Part shown: in pieces, positions 53,419-61,331 of the stretch
Numbering within the stretch: the first letter of the stretch is position 1
Layout of the letters: each line of letters starts with the position of its first letter
Assembly (NCBI RefSeq): GCF_020010905.1
Contig: NZ_JAGJBY010000002.1
Coordinates: 3,224,001 to 3,288,000 of the forward strand
Length of the DNA stretch: 64,000 nt
DNA from: Streptomyces acidiscabies
GTDB lineage: Bacteria > Actinomycetota > Actinomycetes > Streptomycetales > Streptomycetaceae
Direction: 5' to 3'
Translations under genes and position numbers: made by a program
The notes under the pieces: generated by a model
What the model was told of the DNA's origin: nothing
The model's database searches: none
The model's input: only the letters and a program-made list of their open reading frames with translations

Positions 53419-54254
53419 CGGGCGAGGGCCGAAGGGGAGTTCGGGGCAGGGGAGTGCGGGACGGCGGCGGGGGGTTTGCGGCGGGCGGCTCGGACGCGGG
53501 CCGCGATGTGTTTGACGCGCTGTTCGTGGGCGGTGGCGACGACCGCACCGATCTGCCGGTCGGACTCGGGCGGATTCGGGGTCCAGTTGGTCTGGCTCCA
53601 TGGCCGCCAGAGCGGTTCGGTGCTGGTCAGCGCGGTGAGGAAACCGGTCATGGCGTCGGCGGACGTGCCCTTGGAGAGCTGGCCGTCCCAGACCGCGGAG
53701 CCGCCGTAGACGGAGCCGTCGGGCGGGAGCGCGGACTTCAGGGCCCGGATCGTCCAGTAGCGGTGGTCGGGTACGTCCTCGGCCGGCTGGACGAGGCCGA
53801 CGGCGATACGCCGGTCAGGGGACGTGGCCTGCCGCAGGACGAGGAATTCGCCCGGGGTGACGGTCCATCCGGCGCGTTGCAGGAAGTTCCAGGTGCCGGT
53901 CACGCCGGCGGCTTCGGTGTCGGCGGGGGCCGGGGTGAGGAGGGTGTCGGTGAGACCGGCGAGGATCTCGACCGGTGTGGATCTGCTGAACGAGGCGTAC
54001 CGGTGCCCGCCGTGCTGGGTGCGCAGCGTCCATGCGGTGCTGTCGAGACGCAGGCCGAAGTGCCGGTCGGGGCCGGTGAGTTCGACTTCGAGGTGGGCCG
54101 GGTCGGAGGTGAGTGTCCAGCCGGCGGCGAGCAGGGCGTGGGTGATGTGGCGGGGGTCGCCGGGACCGGCGAGATGCCGGGGGCCTGTGGGGAGGACGTA
54201 CGTCGATTCGTACTCCCTGCGCAACGCCTCCAGTTGCCGTTCGGTCACCGGCAT
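53415..54254 (-). CDS. DUF317 protein 4
   Basis: A 279-residue protein from ATG 54254 (AGGAACC upstream). N-terminal helix LEALRREYESTYVLP, then LPTGPRHLAGPGDPRHITHA, YASFSRSTPVEILAGLTDTL, and a second unit ending WDGQLSKGTSADAMTGFLTA. A C-terminal helix with RVKHIAARVRAARRKPPA is basic. Function unknown; element-linked family. Confidence 0.78.
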   Translation of the reverse strand: MPVTERQLEALRREYESTYVLPTGPRHLAGPGDPRHITHALLAAGWTLTSDPAHLEVELTGPDRHFGLRLDSTAWTLRTQHGGHRYASFSRSTPVEILAGLTDTLLTPAPADTEAAGVTGTWNFLQRAGWTVTPGEFLVLRQATSPDRRIAVGLVQPAEDVPDHRYWTIRALKSALPPDGSVYGGSAVWDGQLSKGTSADAMTGFLTALTSTEPLWRPWSQTNWTPNPPESDRQIGAVVATAHEQRVKHIAARVRAARRKPPAAVPHSPAPNSPSALAR

Positions 54255-54378
54255 GCGCGGTTCCTGCGGGCCGTGTCCGGCGGGTCGGCGATACACGTCT
54301 GCCGGCGGCGGGTGAGGGCTCCGGCCGGACTGGCTGCCTCTTTCGAGGGGAGCGGATGCGGGTGGGTGAAGGGGATGG

Positions 54379-55182
54379 TCAGCGGCGTCTGCTTCCGGCT
54401 ACGGAGCGCAGGCCCGGGCCCGGGCCCGGGCTGGTGCGGGGGTCGGCGGCGGTGGAGAGGGCCCAGGTGCGGGCGCGGGCCTCGGTGATGCGGGCCTGCT
54501 GCCAGGCGGCGAGTTCGGCGGGGAGCACGGACACGGAGGTGGTGCGGATCTGCCGGGTGTGGGGGAGATGGCCGCGGGGCCGCATCACCGGCCGGGGGTC
54601 GGCGAGGGCGTGGGTGACCGCCTGGACGAGGTACAGCGGGGTGGCCGTGGTGAACAGGGCGTCCCAGGCGCGGCCGTGTTCGTTGCGGGCCCCGGCTCTC
54701 CAGTGGGACGGGCCGCCGGGGGAGGCGGTGTGGAAGGTGACGAACGCGCCGCGGTCCGGGCTCACCATGGTGTGGTGGCGGCTGCGTCCGCGCTCCCAGC
54801 CCGCCTCTTCGAGGGGCGCCCACACATTGGGGGCGTGCGCGGAGCGCGGCAGGGTGAGCGTGTCGGTGAGACCGGCGATCACCTCGACGGGTGTCTGGTG
54901 GCTGAACGTCGCCTGCCACGCCTCCTGTCCGGTGGGGCGGGCGGAGACGGTCCAGCCGCCGGGCTCGGTGTGGGGGTCGTAGCCGATCCGGATCGTGCGG
55001 TCGGGGCTTTCGAGGATGATCAGGCCGGTTCTGCGGCGGGGCGCGCGGTCCTTCCAGCCGCAGGCGCGCAGGAATTCGGTGACGTGGCGCAGGTCGCCGC
55101 CGCCGGCGAGGTGGCGGGGCTCGACGAGGTAGTGCTGCTGGGGCTCTGGGCTCGCCGCCCAGCCGGTGGGGTGGCCGGTCAT
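54379..55182 (-). CDS. DUF317 protein 5
   Basis: A 267-residue protein from ATG 55182, overlapping the preceding stop (ATGA). LVEPRHLAGGGDLRHVTEFL, WQATFSHQTPVEVIAGLTDT and WDALFTTATPLYLVQAVTHA mark the repeats. It ends with a helix containing WQQARITEARARTW, as do the other DUF317 proteins here. A 125-bp gap follows before the next gene. Confidence 0.78.
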   Translation of the reverse strand: MTGHPTGWAASPEPQQHYLVEPRHLAGGGDLRHVTEFLRACGWKDRAPRRRTGLIILESPDRTIRIGYDPHTEPGGWTVSARPTGQEAWQATFSHQTPVEVIAGLTDTLTLPRSAHAPNVWAPLEEAGWERGRSRHHTMVSPDRGAFVTFHTASPGGPSHWRAGARNEHGRAWDALFTTATPLYLVQAVTHALADPRPVMRPRGHLPHTRQIRTTSVSVLPAELAAWQQARITEARARTWALSTAADPRTSPGPGPGLRSVAGSRRR

Positions 55183-55562
55183 CGGTGGCGCCGTACGACG
55201 AGCGGCGCGGCGGCGGGCGGCGAGGCGGACGGTGAGGCCGGGCGGTGGGCGAACTCCCGGAGCGCGTCGGTGTGTTCGCCGAGATCGAGGCCGATGTCGG
55301 AGAGCTCGTTCGCGGCGCGTCCGAGGGCGAGCCACACCTCGGCGGGCAGGGTGCCGCGTTCGGCCTCGCGCTGGGCGCGGCGGCTTCCGGTGACGAGGAC
55401 GCCGGTGAAGCCGGCGAGGACACCGTTGTCCGGGTCCATGACGCGTGCGACGAGCTGGAGCGCTTGTCCGGCGGGGAGTTGGCCGAGGTGGTCGGCGAGG
55501 CGGTCGAGGTGGCGGGCGATGTCGTCGGCTCGCTGGAAGGGGGTGGTGGCGGGGAGAGGCAT
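55179..55562 (-). CDS. Hypothetical helical protein
   Basis: A 127-residue protein from ATG 55562 with AGGAGG upstream. RADDIARHLDRLADHLGQLP and VWLALGRAANELSDIGLDLG are helical with heptad-like spacing; the C-terminus is Pro/Ala-rich and basic. No named family. It is coupled to the DUF317 gene downstream by ATGA. Confidence 0.68.
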   Translation of the reverse strand: MPLPATTPFQRADDIARHLDRLADHLGQLPAGQALQLVARVMDPDNGVLAGFTGVLVTGSRRAQREAERGTLPAEVWLALGRAANELSDIGLDLGEHTDALREFAHRPASPSASPPAAAPLVVRRHR

Positions 55563-55590
55563 GGCCCTCCTGAAGGGGGCGGGAGGGGTT

Positions 55591-55800
55591 CTAGTGGTGG
55601 TCGAGGCGGCGTGCTTCGTCCATGACCGCCTCGGGGCGGGCGCCGGCCAGTGGCGTGGGGCGTTCGGGACTGACGGCGAGGGCACGCAGGTAGCGGCGCA
55701 GGAGGACGGTGGCGAGCCGGGGCGGGCGGGACGCGGAGATCGGCGGCGGGGTACGGCGGGCACGGTGAGCGGGACGGACGGAAACTCCTGTACGGGAAGA
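55591..55800 (-). CDS. Possible small ORF, start unclear
   Basis: The frame ending at TAG 55591 looks coding over its last ~45 residues (RLATVLLRRYLRALAV then PLAGARPEAVMDEARRLDHH). A good AGGAG lies near 55,790, but no ATG, GTG or TTG follows it in this frame. It may use a rare start or be slightly frameshifted. No family. Confidence 0.35.
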   Translation of the reverse strand, partial: SSRTGVSVRPAHRARRTPPPISASRPPRLATVLLRRYLRALAVSPERPTPLAGARPEAVMDEARRLDHH

Positions 55801-55816
55801 AAGAAGGGAGGCGGGG

Positions 55817-56578
55817 TCAGCGGGGGCGGTGCGGTGCCACGGTTCCGGGCCGGCACGGGGATGCGGGCGGCGGTGGGGCCGCGGGGGCGGGGCGGCGTGC
55901 GGCCCGGGCTTGTGCGATGCGGGCATCGAGCCCGACTCGTTCGCCGTGCCAGCTCACGTCGGTGGGGGTGAAGCGGGTGTAGGAGCCGCAGTTGTACAGC
56001 GGGATACCGACGGCCATCCTCACGAGCGGGTCGGGTGAGGCGAGGGATCCGGTGAAGGCCGCGGCGACCTGGAGCGGGGTGCCGACGGGGAACACGGCGT
56101 TCCACCAGGTCAGGCCGCCGGCCGTGCAGGAGGCGTACCAGGCTTCGGGTGTTCCGTCCGGGGCGCGTTCTTCCGTGACGCTCACCGTTTCGTCGGGGGA
56201 GACGGCCGTACGGGCGGTGCCGCAACGGCGGGTGGTCCAGCCCGCCGTGGCCAGCGGGTCCAGGGCGGCCGGCGGATCGGGTGCGGGAGAGCGCATCGCG
56301 TCCACGATGGCGGTGACGTACTCGACGGGAAGGAAGACACCGATCCGCGCCTGCCAGGCCGGGCCGGTGAGGATCCATTCCGGGTGGGGCCTGGCGTGCG
56401 CGAGCGTGACGTGCAGACGCTGGTCGGGGCTGGTCAGGCGGGTGTGGAGGTCGGTTTCCGAGGTGTAGTGCCAGCCGTGGCCGTGATGGAGGAGTTCGGT
56501 GAGGTGGTCCCAGCTGCCTCCGCCGGCGAGATAGCCGGGCGCGGCCAGGACGTAGGGGACCTGGGGCGTCGGGGGCAC
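55817..56578 (-). CDS. DUF317 protein 6
   Basis: A 253-residue protein from GTG 56578. VLAAPGYLAGGGSWDHLTEL, WQARIGVFLPVEYVTAIVDA and WWNAVFPVGTPLQVAAAFTG give the DUF317 repeats, followed by the VGLDARIAQARAARR helix and a Pro-rich tail. It is the most divergent copy (GGGSWDHL instead of GGGDPRHxT). Confidence 0.72.
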   Translation of the reverse strand: MPPTPQVPYVLAAPGYLAGGGSWDHLTELLHHGHGWHYTSETDLHTRLTSPDQRLHVTLAHARPHPEWILTGPAWQARIGVFLPVEYVTAIVDAMRSPAPDPPAALDPLATAGWTTRRCGTARTAVSPDETVSVTEERAPDGTPEAWYASCTAGGLTWWNAVFPVGTPLQVAAAFTGSLASPDPLVRMAVGIPLYNCGSYTRFTPTDVSWHGERVGLDARIAQARAARRPAPAAPPPPASPCRPGTVAPHRPR

Positions 56579-56618
56579 GGGAAGGACGACTCCGGGGGAA
56601 ACGAGCGGTGCGGGGTGG

Positions 56619-57101
56619 TCAGCGGCTGCGGCCTGCCGCAGCCGAGCGGCGGGGCGACCGGGGTGCCGGGCGGCGGGGCGGGGGCCGCGCCGGAGGTCTG
56701 TCCGCGCGCGTCGTTCACCAGCATGGCGAGGCGGGAGATGTCTCCGAGCGCGGTGCTCAGGAGGACGACGGCCGCTTCCTGGCGTCCCGTGGGAAGGGGG
56801 GAGCGGTCGTCCCCCGAGAGACGGACGCGGAGGACGACGTCGTCCACGCGCTCCAGGATCGCGTCGGGGGTGGTGAGGTCAGCGAGGACGCCGGCCAGGC
56901 TGTGGGCGTCGGCGGCCTGGGCGGCGCGGCCGGAGAGGTGCTCCAGGTGGCGGTGGGCTGTGATCCGGTCCTCGTCCCGTGTGGTGAGGGTGTTGAGGCC
57001 GGGTCGAGGCAGACGCTGCAGCCGCTCTGGAGCAGGGCCAGAGTGCTGGCGGTGCGGCGCTGCTGTTCGTCGGGCGGCTTGTCGGGTTTCTGCTGCCTCA
57101 T
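56619..57101 (-). pseudogene. Hypothetical operon gene with two frame breaks
   Basis: ATG 57101 overlaps the previous stop (ATGA) and opens MRQQKPDKPPDEQQRRTAST then LALLQSGCSVCLDP. Near 57,005, at CCCGGCC, coding shifts frame to GLNTLTTRDEDRITAHRHLE ... LAGVLADLTTPDAILERVDD, which is clearly protein-like. Near the end it must shift back to use the TGA at 56621-56619; start and stop are 161 codons apart. The unshifted frame stops at 56757. Two indels in GC runs, genuine or assembly errors, explain this. No family. Confidence 0.5.
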
Positions 57102-57727
57102 CGGGCTCGGCGTGCTGCTGGGGCAGCGGGTGCGGGGGTGCGGGCGGGGCGGCCGGAGTCTGGCGCACGGCGTTCGGCCAGCTGGTCGCGCGCGTGGGAG
57201 AGCTCCGTACGGACGGGGCGCAGATGCTCGGCGGCGACGTGACGCAGTCGCTCGGCGATGTATCGGTCTGCGGGGTCCCCGAGGGTGTCGTGGAATTCCG
57301 CGACGGCGGTGACGATCCCGTCGAGGGTGGCGAGGACGCCGCCGTCGGAAGCGGTCAGCTCGGTGAGGAACCCGGCGACGTCGTCGGCCGTGGTGGCTTC
57401 GCGGATACGGTCGGCGAGCGCTGCCACCGACAAGCCCGCGCTCGCGGGGCGTGAGACCACGACGTCCGGCTCGAAGCACGGGTTGCAGAGGACCCGGTGG
57501 CCGTCGGCCCGCAGCGCTACGGCGACCTTGCGGGCGACGAGGTTCTCCTCGTCGGGCTGCCGCCCGGCGGGCAGACGGTACCGGGTCCCGTCGGTGCCGA
57601 ACACCGGTTCGAAACCGGCCTGCTGGAGGATGCCGTGGGCCTGCTGGCCACCGTCGTAGACGGTGATCTCCCGGGAGCGGGTGTCGCGGGAGACCACCAG
57701 AGTGCAGTCGTCATCAGGATGAGGCAA
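57098..57727 (-). CDS. Hypothetical protein with ARxLL/GF-type repeat
   Basis: A 209-residue protein from TTG 57727 with TAGGAG 11-13 bases upstream. VYDGGQQAHGILQQAGFEPV then YRLPAGRQPDEENLVARKVA is the same unit seen at 44416-45018. The second half is helical (LADRIREATTADDVAGFLTE, HVAAEHLRPVRTELSHARDQ) with an Ala/Pro/Arg tail. Function unknown. Confidence 0.65.
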   Translation of the reverse strand: MPHPDDDCTLVVSRDTRSREITVYDGGQQAHGILQQAGFEPVFGTDGTRYRLPAGRQPDEENLVARKVAVALRADGHRVLCNPCFEPDVVVSRPASAGLSVAALADRIREATTADDVAGFLTELTASDGGVLATLDGIVTAVAEFHDTLGDPADRYIAERLRHVAAEHLRPVRTELSHARDQLAERRAPDSGRPARTPAPAAPAARRAR

Positions 57728-57741
57728 AAGGAACGATTCTC

Positions 57742-57891
57742 CTAGAGCGTGGGGCCGGTGGACGGGCGGGCGGGGCTGTGGTCCGGGGCCGGGCCGGTTC
57801 CGGAGGGGGCGCCGGTTCCTGGGCAGGTTCCGGGCCGGGGAGAGAGCCCCTGGCGCCGCAGCCGTACGGGTCGGAGGGCGGTGCTGGTCAC
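57742..57891 (-). CDS. 49-residue Pro/Gly-rich peptide, operon-embedded
   Basis: GTG 57891 overlaps the upstream stop as GTGA, and the TAG at 57744-57742 merges with the next gene's ribosome binding site (TAGGAG). The peptide is Pro/Gly/Arg-rich (MTSTALRPVRLRRQGLSPRP at the start). Coupling suggests translation; no family. Confidence 0.42.
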   Translation of the reverse strand: MTSTALRPVRLRRQGLSPRPGTCPGTGAPSGTGPAPDHSPARPSTGPTL

Positions 57892-58646
57892 CGCGCCCTG
57901 CCGGCTGCCGTGACGGAGGCGGCGGAGGACGGCGGCGCGGTGGCCGGCGCGGCGGCGGGTGCGGTCCGGCCCGTCGGGTGCTGGAGGGCGGTGCCGATAC
58001 CGAGCGCGTCGAGGCGTGGGCCGATCTCGCGCAGGATGCGGGCCTGAGCCTGGGTGTCGTCGCCGGTGAGGCGGCAGATGCCGCTGTGCGGGTCGCGGGC
58101 GAAGCCGTGGGCGGTGAGAACCGCGCCGGCACGGGCGTCGGCGGCGGCGGCGACGCTGCCGTCCGGCTGCCAGGCCAGGACGACCCGGTCCGGCCGGGAG
58201 GCTGGGAGGCCGGCCAGCGCGTTGGCGCGGACCTGGGCGAGGGACCTGTCGTAGCGGGCGAGAAGGTCACCGGCTATCTGCTCGGCGCTCAGTGACGGAT
58301 CGTCCCCGTTGAGGGCGATCCCGTGGGGTTCGGCGACGTCGCGGTATGCCTCGTCGGGCAGGGCGCTGGGGGCGACGGCCGCGATGAGGAATCCGTCGTG
58401 TCCGCGGGGCCGGTCCAGGACGGCGAGCTGGGCGCCGTCCGGGCGGCTCAGGACGGCGGCCTGCCGCAGCGGCTTCTCGGCGAGCGCGGCGGCGACCAGG
58501 TCCAGGTCCCAGATGCGGTCGGCGAGACGGGCGAGGTCGTCCTTGGCGTCCGCCGGGAGGAGGGTGCTGGTCCATGTGTCGGGGAGTTCGCCGGCGAGGA
58601 CGTCGGCGTAGGAGGCGAGGCGCTCGGAGGTGTTGTGGTCGTGCAT
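57888..58646 (-). CDS. Hypothetical protein with ARxLL/GF-type repeat
   Basis: A 252-residue protein from ATG 58646 (AAGGACCCC upstream). Helical N-terminal region with LASYADVLAGELPDTW and LARLADRIWDLDLVAAALAE; the last third has VAAAADARAGAVLTAHGFAR then CRLTGDDTQAQARILREIGP, the repeated unit of this operon. The tail is Ala/Pro-rich. Role unknown. Confidence 0.66.
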   Translation of the reverse strand: MHDHNTSERLASYADVLAGELPDTWTSTLLPADAKDDLARLADRIWDLDLVAAALAEKPLRQAAVLSRPDGAQLAVLDRPRGHDGFLIAAVAPSALPDEAYRDVAEPHGIALNGDDPSLSAEQIAGDLLARYDRSLAQVRANALAGLPASRPDRVVLAWQPDGSVAAAADARAGAVLTAHGFARDPHSGICRLTGDDTQAQARILREIGPRLDALGIGTALQHPTGRTAPAAAPATAPPSSAASVTAAGRAR

Positions 58647-58667
58647 GGGGTCCTTGGGCGGGGTGGG

Positions 58668-58847
58668 GTCAGCGGTTCGGTCCGGCGGCCGGCGGCGTGG
58701 CCGGGGAGAGGCCGGTGGGGCGCGGTGGCCGGTCTCGTGGACACGGACGACGGAGATGCACTCCGTGCGCTGGAGGATGCGGTGCGCGGCGGAGTCGCCG
58801 CCGCGGGCGAGGAGTTCACCGGAGTGTGGGTCACGGTGGAGGGCCGG
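58668..58847 (-). pseudogene. Remnant of an ARxLL-type repeat behind the relaxase-like gene
   Basis: In frame with, and directly after, the TAG of the relaxase-like gene, the DNA reads HRDPHSGELLARGGDSAAHR then ILQRTECISVVRVHETGHRA, resembling the repeat unit of neighbouring proteins. No start codon is present. It is either the lost C-terminus of the relaxase-like protein cut off by the TAG, or a decayed gene. Confidence 0.45.
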
Positions 58848-59690
58848 CTAGAGCGACCGGGTGGTGTGCCGGCCGGAGAGCGGTGCGGGAGCGGCCGGGG
58901 GCCGCAGCAGGCGGGACGCGGTGCTCTCCAGGTCCTGCTGGATGCCGTGGAGGCGGCGGGCGATCAGCTCCAGGCGGTGCGCCGTGTCATGGCCGGCGCC
59001 TTCCGGCCGGCGGGCGAGCTGGTGGGCGGTGTGCTCGACGAGTCCGCGCACCGCGGCCAGCGGGCCGTCCTGTTCGTCGGCGAGCTGGGTGAGGACGCCC
59101 GCGAACTGGACCGATGCCGTGGGCGCCGGACGGCCGGCGGGGGGTGCCGTGGGGCCGGAGCGGACGGGGACCAGGCGGAGGTCCTGCTCGATGCTCCGTG
59201 TCTCCTGAGCGAGGCGGCGCACGACGTCCGTGGGCGGGGAATGCCAGGCGCCGTCCAGGTGGATCATGTTGGCGATCAGGTCGAGGCGTCCGGGCCGGGC
59301 GCGTACGGCGATCCAGTGGCAGCCGTCCTCCTCGCCGGGGATCTCGATGCCGGCGGCCCGGGCGAAGCGGCGGGCGACGTGGGCCCACTGCGGCCCGGTC
59401 AGCTCCCGGTCGTCGGGGTGAAGCCGGACTTCGAGGTGGAGGATCGCCCGCCGGTCGTCGTCCTGGCTCGCGGCGAACGGATTTTCGAGGAGGGGCTCTT
59501 CGAGGTGATCGGCCCACCGGTCGGCGCTCCAGGTCTTCCGCTCACCGTGCAGGGTGTAGTCGTCCAGGCCCGCCCAGTGGGCCACGAGAACGCGCTCCCC
59601 CAGGGCCTCAGCCGGCGAGAACAGCGGCCCCAGCGCTTCGAAGAGCGGGCCGTGGGGCGTGTTGTCCCGCTTGTGGAGACGGGGGATCAC
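58848..59690 (-). CDS. MobA-type relaxase-like protein lacking the HUH motif
   Basis: A 280-residue protein that begins MIPRLHKRDNTPHGPLF, the characteristic opening of Streptomyces MobA-like relaxases (MIPxxHKRG...GLL). It continues with VAHWAGLDDYTLHG, HLEVRLHPDDRELTGPQWAH and VARRFARAAGI. Where active relaxases carry the HUH histidines (DHIHIVATL-type), this protein has RPGRLDLIANMIHLDG, with no histidine pair. It may be an accessory DNA-binding protein or an inactive paralogue of a relaxase elsewhere. GTG 59690 overlaps the upstream stop as GTGA. The family call is from motif order. Confidence 0.62.
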   Translation of the reverse strand: MIPRLHKRDNTPHGPLFEALGPLFSPAEALGERVLVAHWAGLDDYTLHGERKTWSADRWADHLEEPLLENPFAASQDDDRRAILHLEVRLHPDDRELTGPQWAHVARRFARAAGIEIPGEEDGCHWIAVRARPGRLDLIANMIHLDGAWHSPPTDVVRRLAQETRSIEQDLRLVPVRSGPTAPPAGRPAPTASVQFAGVLTQLADEQDGPLAAVRGLVEHTAHQLARRPEGAGHDTAHRLELIARRLHGIQQDLESTASRLLRPPAAPAPLSGRHTTRSL

Positions 59691-60109
59691 CGGCCGCCCC
59701 GGACGTCGGCGATGTGCACCAGCTGTCCCAGCGCGGTCGTGGTGTACCAGCCGCAGTCGATCAGCTCGTCGCGGCCGGCGAACCGGGGAAGGAGCGCTTC
59801 TTCCATGGCCCGCAGGTGGATCAGGCAGTCCGGGCAGCGGCGTGAGAGGTGCACGAGGTAGCGGGGGTGGGCGGTGACATAGGTCTGGGCGCCGCCGGTC
59901 GGATCACGCAGCCGCCAGCCGTCCTCGTCGGTCAGGGTGTGCCAGGAAGGGGCGACGACGCGCATCGCGTCGCCCCACAGTTCCCCACCGGCTACCCCTT
60001 TGAGGACGACGACGGTCTCACCGGCCCGGAAGTGGGCGTGGGTGATGTCCCGGTCGGGAGTGAGAGGGTCGGGTGTCGGCGTGAACGCCGAAGTCGGGGG
60101 CTGGACCAT
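59687..60109 (-). CDS. First gene of the conjugation-type operon, hypothetical
   Basis: A 140-residue protein from ATG 60109 with GGAAGGAA upstream. FRAGETVVVLKGVAGGELWG suggests a small beta domain, then VTAHPRYLVHLSRRCPDCLI has CPDC, a possible zinc site. No family is recognised. It is first in the operon, 43 bp downstream of the palindrome at 60152-60183, and overlaps the relaxase-like gene as GTGA. Confidence 0.66.
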   Translation of the reverse strand: MVQPPTSAFTPTPDPLTPDRDITHAHFRAGETVVVLKGVAGGELWGDAMRVVAPSWHTLTDEDGWRLRDPTGGAQTYVTAHPRYLVHLSRRCPDCLIHLRAMEEALLPRFAGRDELIDCGWYTTTALGQLVHIADVRGGR

Positions 60110-60151
60110 GGGTTCCTTCCACGGTGGTGGGGCGGGAGGAACAATGGTCCG

Positions 60152-60183
60152 GAGGACCGCCGGTTTGGCCAACCGGCGGGTCC
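60152..60183. promoter_or_regulatory. Palindrome at the head of the conjugation-type operon
   Basis: GGACC-GCCGGTT (60154-60165), centre TGGCC, then AACCGGCGGGTCC (60171-60183). The core GCCGGTTTGGCYAACCGGCG is shared with 13713-13745. Both lie upstream of minus-strand operons, with a similar GAC(C/G)AT(T/A)G segment following in transcription direction. It is the best candidate for a regulon operator. No gene is supported from 60,184 to 60,632. Confidence 0.58.
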
Positions 60184-60632
60184 CGGCTATCTTCCCGGCA
60201 GCCATCGGAACGGGTTCCCCGTCCCGCACTCCGCCTCGGCCGTCGTGCCGAGGAGTTCGAGCAGGCCGGCGGGTACGCGTGGCGGCCCTGGGGGGGCAGG
60301 GTTTGCAGGGCGGGTCCCGGTTGGGCGTGTGACCGCGTCGGGAAGGTGAGGCGTGGTCTTCCGGCGGATTCGTTCAGTCCGCCGCGCGATCTCGGCTCCT
60401 GGAGGCCGGTAACGGGCTGTGGGAGCCGTGCACCGGCAGCAGGAGGCCGCGGCGGGACGAAGCCGCACGGGCCGCGACGGCTCTCCTGTGGTGATCACCA
60501 CGATCTGCGGCGGACCGTGGCGGCTGTGGGCGCTGGGCGTGTTTCGGAAGTGGATCAAGGTAGTGAGTGATGGCCGGCCATGGTCCAGAGCTAAGATCAC
60601 TGGCCTGACGCCGACCTGAGGAGGCGGGCGAA

Positions 60633-61331
60633 TTGGCCGCCGTGGTGCTCGTTCACGGCCTGTATCACCGTCCCGAGCACTTTGCCGTGGTGGCAGAACG
60701 CTTGCGGACTGCAGGGACCGAGGTTGTCGTTCCCGAGCTCCACCGGGGTTCATTGCCCGCTGACACAGCCATGGTCCAGGCTGCCATCGACGCGCTGCAC
60801 GAGCCTCCGATTGTGCTCGGTCACTCCTACGGCGGGTCAGTGATCACCGGGGTGCACGGAGCGGGACACCTGGTCTATCTTGCGGCCTTCGTGCTGGATG
60901 TCGGCGAGAGTGCAGCCGGTCTGGGTGGGGCGTCCCCGCAGCTCCAGGGCGCGATTAACCCCGAGCCCGACGGCTCGACCAGCCTGCATCCCGACCGGGC
61001 TGTCGACACCCTCTACGGCGACTGTCCCGAACCTCTCGCCGCCTGGGCAGTTGGCCTGCTGCGTGCGCAAGCCCCCGGCTGCGGGCGAGGAGTTCCGGAG
61101 CGCCACAGCTGGAAGCACACTCCCTCCACCTACGTCGTATGTGGACGGGACCGGGCCATCGACCCGGGCCTGCAACGGAAGATGGCCTCACGCTGCACCG
61201 ACGTGCGCGAGTGGCAGACGGGCCATTCTCCGTTCGTAGGACAGCCCGGTCTCATCGTTGAACTCCTGCGGGAACTGCTCGCCACCGACACCCCGCGCAA
61301 GCGGGATGAAGGAGTCACAACCACTCATTGA
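60633..61331 (+). CDS. Alpha/beta-hydrolase, C-terminus altered by IS5 insertion
   Basis: A 232-residue alpha/beta-hydrolase fold protein. Oxyanion region VVLVHGLYHRPEHF, nucleophile elbow VLGHSYGGSVI (Ser65), Asp in YVVCGRDRAIDP and His in TGHSPFVGQPG complete the triad. TTG 60633 has GAGGAGG upstream. The last residues (DEGVTTTH) come from the end of the IS5 element starting near 61,310, so a short native tail was replaced; the catalytic core is intact. The substrate is unknown, and many relatives are esterases. Confidence 0.83.
   Translation: MAAVVLVHGLYHRPEHFAVVAERLRTAGTEVVVPELHRGSLPADTAMVQAAIDALHEPPIVLGHSYGGSVITGVHGAGHLVYLAAFVLDVGESAAGLGGASPQLQGAINPEPDGSTSLHPDRAVDTLYGDCPEPLAAWAVGLLRAQAPGCGRGVPERHSWKHTPSTYVVCGRDRAIDPGLQRKMASRCTDVREWQTGHSPFVGQPGLIVELLRELLATDTPRKRDEGVTTTH

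Noticed and set aside
60187..60753. 188-residue minus-strand frame upstream of the conjugation operon
   Set aside because: Arg/Pro-rich, overlaps the hydrolase start and lacks a ribosome binding site; judged noise.
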